Assembly: GCA_027627225.1 (NCBI GenBank)
Contig: CM051029.1
Location: 6,134,404 to 6,198,403, forward strand
DNA: 64,000 bases
Direction of reading: 5' to 3'
From: Congeria kusceri
Lineage: Eukaryota > Mollusca > Bivalvia > Myida > Dreissenidae
Numbering within the stretch: position 1 is the stretch's first letter; each line of letters begins with the position of its first letter. Made by a program: the position numbers and the translations under genes. Shown here in pieces: positions 58,944-64,000 of this stretch. The notes beneath the pieces are model-generated. The model was not told the origin of the DNA and made no database searches. It was given only the letters and a program-made list of their open reading frames with translations.

Positions 58944-60735
58944 CAAGTTCAAACGGCATCATTTAGTGAAGTTACTTCGTATACAAACATAACGATGAAC
59001 CGTAACGAGACGAATTTCGAAGCAAATGAGACTTAATTGCAGATGCAATGTTTCATGAACAGCCACAGTCAGAGACGTAATGTTATATGGCATGAGAAAG
59101 CATGTGTTTAAGGTTAGACTGGGCTCACAAAGCAAAGTTATACTAATTACTAATTGTTTTTTACAATATATGCATTACTATTTCACTAAACACAAACCTC
59201 TATTTTTTAAAGAACTTAGTTAAGAAAGTGTGTTGTTGGAAAATATTTGTTAAATAACAAAAACTGTTTCCAGGTTTACCGGAGTTAAAATATGATTCTC
59301 TACTAGCTGCAAGTTCGGATCCCAGCTTAATAGCAAACGTTTATAGACCAAACATATTAATTTAAAACCATGAAAGCAAAGATCTTATTGGCTGACTGAA
59401 AGGTCAACATAACGTGAGCTTTTACTTGTCTTCATCAGATGTTGTTTCGTAGTCTTTTTGAGGACATCATTTTAATCAAAGTACACTAAGCAGTATTATA
59501 GTTATAACATTGCTGTGCTATATTGGAGTGCGATGTGTTCAATATTCTAAAATACTTACTTGAACGATTCACGCAATGCTTTATACTATAAAAAAATATG
59601 AAAGTTGATATACTGATCACAACCAGCACAGGGCATATGATGTAGATAAGCATATAATTATATGTAGCACAACTCTTAATATATGAGTGGATATGACATT
59701 CACTTTTGAACGCATGCAATTTGTATCAAACTGAATATAGTGATTACAAAGTCTAATACAGCACAGCTGAAAATAAATAAATACGTATAGGCTATGTAAA
59801 TATATTTTATTTATGTTACAAAATCATATTTCTAAACATGTGTATAAAATATATTTTGAATAAAACAGAGAGAAAATGCAAATGCAAATTGATGAGTACT
59901 GAGTTAACAGTGCAACAGAACCACGCAATTTCAATATATAGGAGATTAAAACTAATTTTGAGATTGCTATACTATTTCGGTTAGCATTTAGCGTTTTTTT
60001 TTAATGCAATGCATGTTCATATAATTGTATAGAATGTCATTTGCATTAAACAATATATACATTTGTGCATAAATAAAATTGATGTTCTCCGCATCGCTGT
60101 TAATTTCAGCCAAACTAAAAAGAACTTGGTTCATATTACAAACTGGAAACAACAGCTTGGGAAAATAATGATATTTAAAATAATTTTTATTTGACAGATT
60201 GTTCAAAATTTACACTTCGAAAAAAAACGCGACATTATTGTACACATTTTCTAGGAATCTGTCAAATTAATAACGAAATGTGATTGAATCATTCTAATTC
60301 GTTTCATTATGCATTCATAACTTACAGACTGTGTGTATTATGAAACTTCATTTACATGTTAAGCATTACATATGTGTAATTTTGAGCAAAGTATTCCGGG
60401 GAAATACGTGCACACTGTTTGATAAGAATGTAATTCTAATTATATGACCATTTAAACGAACTGTTTTCATTCATACCTTTACGCCAAGTCGAGTTCACAT
60501 GACGAATGATGTTGCTCTAACATTATTTTGATTTACAATTTTCAGAGCTATGTATTGCCCATTGATAGCTGAACAAGTACAAAACAAGCATACACTTGAC
60601 AGTACACCGTCTAAGTATAGAGATAATGTGTTATGTGATTAAATTCATAGCTGAATAAGTTTTACAAAAGCAGACACTTGGCAGTTTACCGTATTAGTAT
60701 AGAGATACTTAATACTCAGCATAATTCTTGTTCAT
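58944..60735. other. 3' flank of the receptor gene, no further gene
   Basis: Presumed 3' UTR and intergenic DNA. No Ig exon or other recognised sequence. Confidence 0.5.
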
Positions 60736-60748
60736 GGAGATGAAAATT

Positions 60749-60894
60749 CACTCGCTCACTCGCTCGCTCACTCACTCGCTCACTCACTCGGTCGCTCGCT
60801 CGCTCACTCACTCACTCACTCACTCACTCACTCACTCACTCACTCACTCACTCACTCACTCACTCACTCACTCACTCACTCACTCACTCACTCA
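60749..60894. repeat. (CTCA)n microsatellite
   Basis: Tetranucleotide CTCA with CTCG variants at the left and a pure run to 60891. It gives an artificial Leu-Thr-His-Ser repeat frame. Confidence 0.97.
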
Positions 60895-61044
60895 TACCTG
60901 CATAAAGTGTAGAGTGAGGACACATGAAGAAACACCTCCAAATAGGGACACCACTTTTCCATGAATGCATTGTCGATAAAATTGGTAAGGACGCTTCTTT
61001 TGATGTAAATAACATGAATTGTGACTTTTTTTTTCAATAGTTTG

Positions 61045-61180
61045 ACATTTCATATGACATTGAGGACATTGGACACAGCCACTCGCACTGAGGACCCGAG
61101 CAGACTGAGGACCAAGGACAGTAAGCACGCCACACACTCGCACATTGAGGACCCCACACACTGACATCTGACGACAATAC
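61045..61180. repeat. Degenerate repeat of a gcactgaggacc-like word
   Basis: The phrase ttgaggac/ctgaggacc occurs at about 61060, 61087, 61108 and 61145, separated by related spacers. No coding meaning seen. Confidence 0.45.
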
Positions 61181-61286
61181 GCACTCATTATTTTTTGCAG
61201 ATCAAATATGTAATACATGTTTAGTGCTAAGCTTGTTCAAGAGATGGCTGTTACAAAAAATGTAACGAGTAGATGAGTGTTAGACT

Positions 61287-61326
61287 GTATACAGCTTACT
61301 CGTTAGCTTACGAGTTAGCTGTATAC
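61287..61326. repeat. 40-nt near-perfect palindrome
   Basis: gtatacagcttactcgttag is followed immediately by its near-complete reverse complement ending agctgtatac; only one symmetric position pair is mismatched. Confidence 0.85.
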
Positions 61327-61399
61327 GTCAGCTCACCGTAAGCTGTACACGTCAAGATGCTGCATACCCCTGTATAGGGAGCATATCTAGAAGATGATG

Positions 61400-61870
61400 A
61401 TTATGATCATCATCATCACCATTGTCATCATTGTTATTGTCGTCTTCATTTTATTGTTGTGTTGTTGCATATTGGCGTATAAAGTTAATGTCTAGTGGAT
61501 GATTTAATCACATCATCATGTCATCGTCGTCGTCGTCGTCTGGTCGTGGATTAAAATTATTTTACTTAGTTTATTCTACTTGTGCGTGCATGGTGTGTGG
61601 GGGTGATACAAGCGGGTAAGTCGAAATGCTATAACCGGGGATTAACTTGTTTTGAACTACAATAACGGAATGGGGGTCATATTTCTATGTTGTCACTTCA
61701 CTTAGTCATACATATTTTGGGCTATGTCACAATTCTGACCTGTACGCATTTTTGAGCCGTTGCGCCAATTAATTGTTGTATTTACTACAAAGCCTCAACT
61801 AATACTACTGCTGCTGCAGCTGCTGAGGATGTTGTTGCTGCTGCTATTTATGCTGTTTCCGTTCTGCTGC
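61400..61870. repeat. Trinucleotide-rich tracts
   Basis: Short runs of atcatc/cat (61405-61440), cgtcgtcgtcgtcgtc (61522-61540) and ctgctg words (61808-61880). None is long enough to call an expanded repeat. Confidence 0.6.
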
Positions 61871-62077
61871 TGTTCTGCAACTGCTACTGACCATGTCAGT
61901 TAATCTGTTGGCCATGTTTTCCAACGAACGGGATCATTTGAGCAATTTTGGAACAGAACAGCCCAAGAAACACCTCGGTGAATTGTTTTCGAAATCCAAC
62001 CATGAGTTTCTGACCAGAAGATTTTCAAAGATTTCAATATAGCCTTTTGCATTGTAACATTGGTAAAAAAATATACT

Positions 62078-62395
62078 CTAGAATAATTCGAAGTTGGGTT
62101 TGACAGGATCTTTTTGCAGTTCGTAGAAAATAATTTGTACAGTGAAATGTTCTGTAATGTTGGAAAATGCAATAAGTTCTAGAGTCTTGCACAGTACACA
62201 TGATATGGCTATCAGGAGATAATAGGCTGGGTGTGTCATGTAGTTCTTTTTGTAGATAGGACTAACTAAAGCTTGTTTCCAAAGTTGCAGAAATTTGGAG
62301 AACAAAATCTAAAGAATGGTATATTAAATGTCTTTGCTGTTTTTAATTATGGGTCTGGTTTGATCGGGACCGGCAGCCTTGTTGGTTCTAGGTTA
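62078..62395 (-). mobile_element. Non-LTR retrotransposon RT fragment (N-terminal RT motifs)
   Basis: Read on the minus strand the order is NKAAGPDQTRP (RT motif 1, KxxGPD), LWKQALVSPIYKK, ISCVLCKTLELI, ITEHF and IIFYELQKDP. These are the opening motifs of a LINE reverse transcriptase. Stops occur between the first two motifs and no active-site region follows. A dead fragment, on the other strand from and not overlapping in content with the LINE at 17.4 kb. Confidence 0.75.
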
Positions 62396-62479
62396 TTTAG
62401 TTTTTATTTTGTTTATATTCCCTTTGCTGAGACAGTTACACCTCACAACACCAATATCATCTCGATCATAAACTATTAA

Positions 62480-63170
62480 GTTATTTACTTACTGGATTAT
62501 ATAATACAACAGCTATTTACTTACTGACCGTTAAAAATTCTGCTGATATGGACCTTAAAATAATAATTGAACTTGGCTATCGAATAAGTCAATACCAGTA
62601 ATGTTTTGGTCTACATCACAGCATATTTCACAACAAATAAATAAATATATGTAATTGTATATTATTACACGGGTTCAATGCTATATTTGCATCTCACCTG
62701 TCATGGTAGCTGGCTTTTCCAGTATAAAACAAATGTTGATTTACAACCGTACATGCCAGAGCATCTGATGGAATAATTGCTTAACAGTCAGAATTCAATT
62801 GGCCGAGTGTTATGACTCCGGCAAACTATAACGAGGTCATTGTTCACGTGGTTACTTACTGAAAGTTTATTAGGGCGGGCAGAATCGATATCAGTACGGC
62901 TTTAAAGTGTTGATGTAACAACAAGAAAACAACCGACAGCAACGGCAAAGACGTAAGGAAAAAACGACCATTAAAGGCAGCAATGATGTATTCTCTGTGG
63001 GAAAACCAACTAGTCGTCAGTAAAATGCAAAATTTTAACCATAAGGAAAGTCATTAAACATTTGTCTCTTCATGGCTAGCTAATGCTAATGGTAGCCATA
63101 AAGCGATTAATTACCGAATAACACAACGATAACTTAAAATATGTTAAAAATTACTCGCGAAAACCCTGGT
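62480..63170. other. Non-coding stretch
   Basis: Nothing recognised. Confidence 0.5.
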
Positions 63171-63179
63171 CATACATAA

Positions 63180-63545
63180 TCTGCGACCAACTAAAGACCA
63201 ACTCCCGACAATCAGTGGTTGCTGAAGGTTTTTAAAAGTTCTGTCACAGGTTGTTGGAGGTCGGCGGCTGGTTGCCGATGGTCGCTGACTGGTCTTCAGA
63301 CCCATTTTGGTCGCAGATGGTCTTCGATGTTGCATCTAAGACCATTTGCGGACAAAACAGTGCGTGATAATGTTTTCGTTGTTCTTTATTTAGTCGTCGA
63401 TCAATCGCAGGCTTGTCTGCCACGATCGCCGACTAATCGCAGACCAAGTGTCGCAGACCAGGTGTCGCAGACCAGCCGACTAATCGCCGACTGATTGCTG
63501 ATTGATGTGCGATTTGTCGCAGACCATCTTACGACCGCTTGCCGA
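63180..63545. repeat. Degenerate inverted/tandem repeat region of gtcgcagacca words
   Basis: The left half carries ggtcgctgactggtcttcag and tggtcgcagatggtcttcga; the right half carries tcgcagaccaagtgtcgcag and tcgcagaccaggtgtcgcag, partly the inverse of the left. Similar words return at the window end (cagtcgccaacaaatcgcca). It resembles in style the word-saturated element at 36.4-37.8 kb. Confidence 0.55.
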
Positions 63546-64000
63546 GTTACCTTCGTTTCCAAAACACATTTAAAAAATGAACGCATAATTTTACATTAAT
63601 TCTTTTAAACCGGAATAGTTATAATTAAAACGTTTTAGCAAGTCGTTTTCAGAGAGGGGGAAGGGCAGAGACAAGAGGATATTGCCGGATATGGAAAGTG
63701 TACTTGATAGTTTACCTTAACATTTAAGTATGCTGCCGGAGACAGTAGAGGATAATAATATAATAATTATAATTGAATTAAATAATCAACACACAAACAC
63801 GAATAAATTCAGTTTCATGTATATTCACAAGGCATACATTAAAATATAACCCAATGTCCTATATAGAGGCAGACGGTTTTAGAAGAATGAGAACAATCAT
63901 AGAACTGAATTAAATATCGAATAATTCTTACAGTTTCAAATAAGTCTAATTCCGCCCACCGAGCTTCGACAACCAGTCGCCAACAAATCGCCAACTAGTC

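Noticed and set aside
60728..60964. Leu-Thr-His-Ser repeat protein
   Set aside because: Produced by the CTCA microsatellite.

Overview
This window looks like a stretch of nuclear genome from an AT-rich invertebrate, most likely a bivalve mollusc. Genes are split into small exons with GT-AG introns. One immunoglobulin (Ig) domain corresponds to one exon. There are LINE fragments, tRNA-derived SINE heads, many fold-back or MITE-like repeats, and a CXorf38-like/coiled-coil gene remnant of a kind I associate with bivalves. No species call is possible from sequence alone.

The main content is a cluster of related Ig-superfamily receptor genes. (1) 1219-7381 (+) is a degenerate pseudogene with one cysteine-rich N-terminal Ig-like exon (called exon a here), seven further Ig exons (b-h), a fibronectin type III (FN3) exon, a transmembrane (TM) exon and a tyrosine-rich tail. 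(2) 11545-25097 (+) has a signal-peptide exon, then after a 9-kb intron holding a LINE, exons a-b-c-d and three tail exons, but no visible TM exon. (3) 26557-32322 (+) starts with an apparently exact 2,382-bp copy of exons b-c-d and continues e-f-g-h, FN3, TM and an early stop, with no signal exon and no tail. (4) 49774-50287 (-) is the head of another member (signal peptide plus exon a). (5) 52204-58943 (+) is an intact nine-exon gene whose exons sum to 1,650 nt (549 residues plus stop): signal peptide, three Ig-like domains, FN3, TM, tail. A lone signal exon with matching 5' flank lies at 46210-46258.

All the Ig and FN3 exons of the readable members begin and end in phase 1, so they can be skipped or shuffled without frameshift. 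The tails carry YxxL/I motifs. Two of them match the ITAM pattern YxxL-x(7-8)-YxxI (genes 1 and 5). Genes 1 and 2 also end in a CD28-like YVNM motif. The cluster therefore looks like a rapidly duplicating and decaying family of tyrosine-signalling surface receptors, possibly immune; that role is inference.

Elsewhere: a 5'-truncated LINE (17.4-19.8 kb), a DUF3504/KIAA1958-like fragment (33.0-33.4 kb), a pair of inverted-repeat elements with CTAG at each junction (36.4-37.8 kb), a broken CXorf38-like/coiled-coil gene with 132-bp repeats (40.8-43.8 kb), a minus-strand LINE piece (62.1-62.4 kb), and several micro- and minisatellites. Remaining stretches show nothing I can call.
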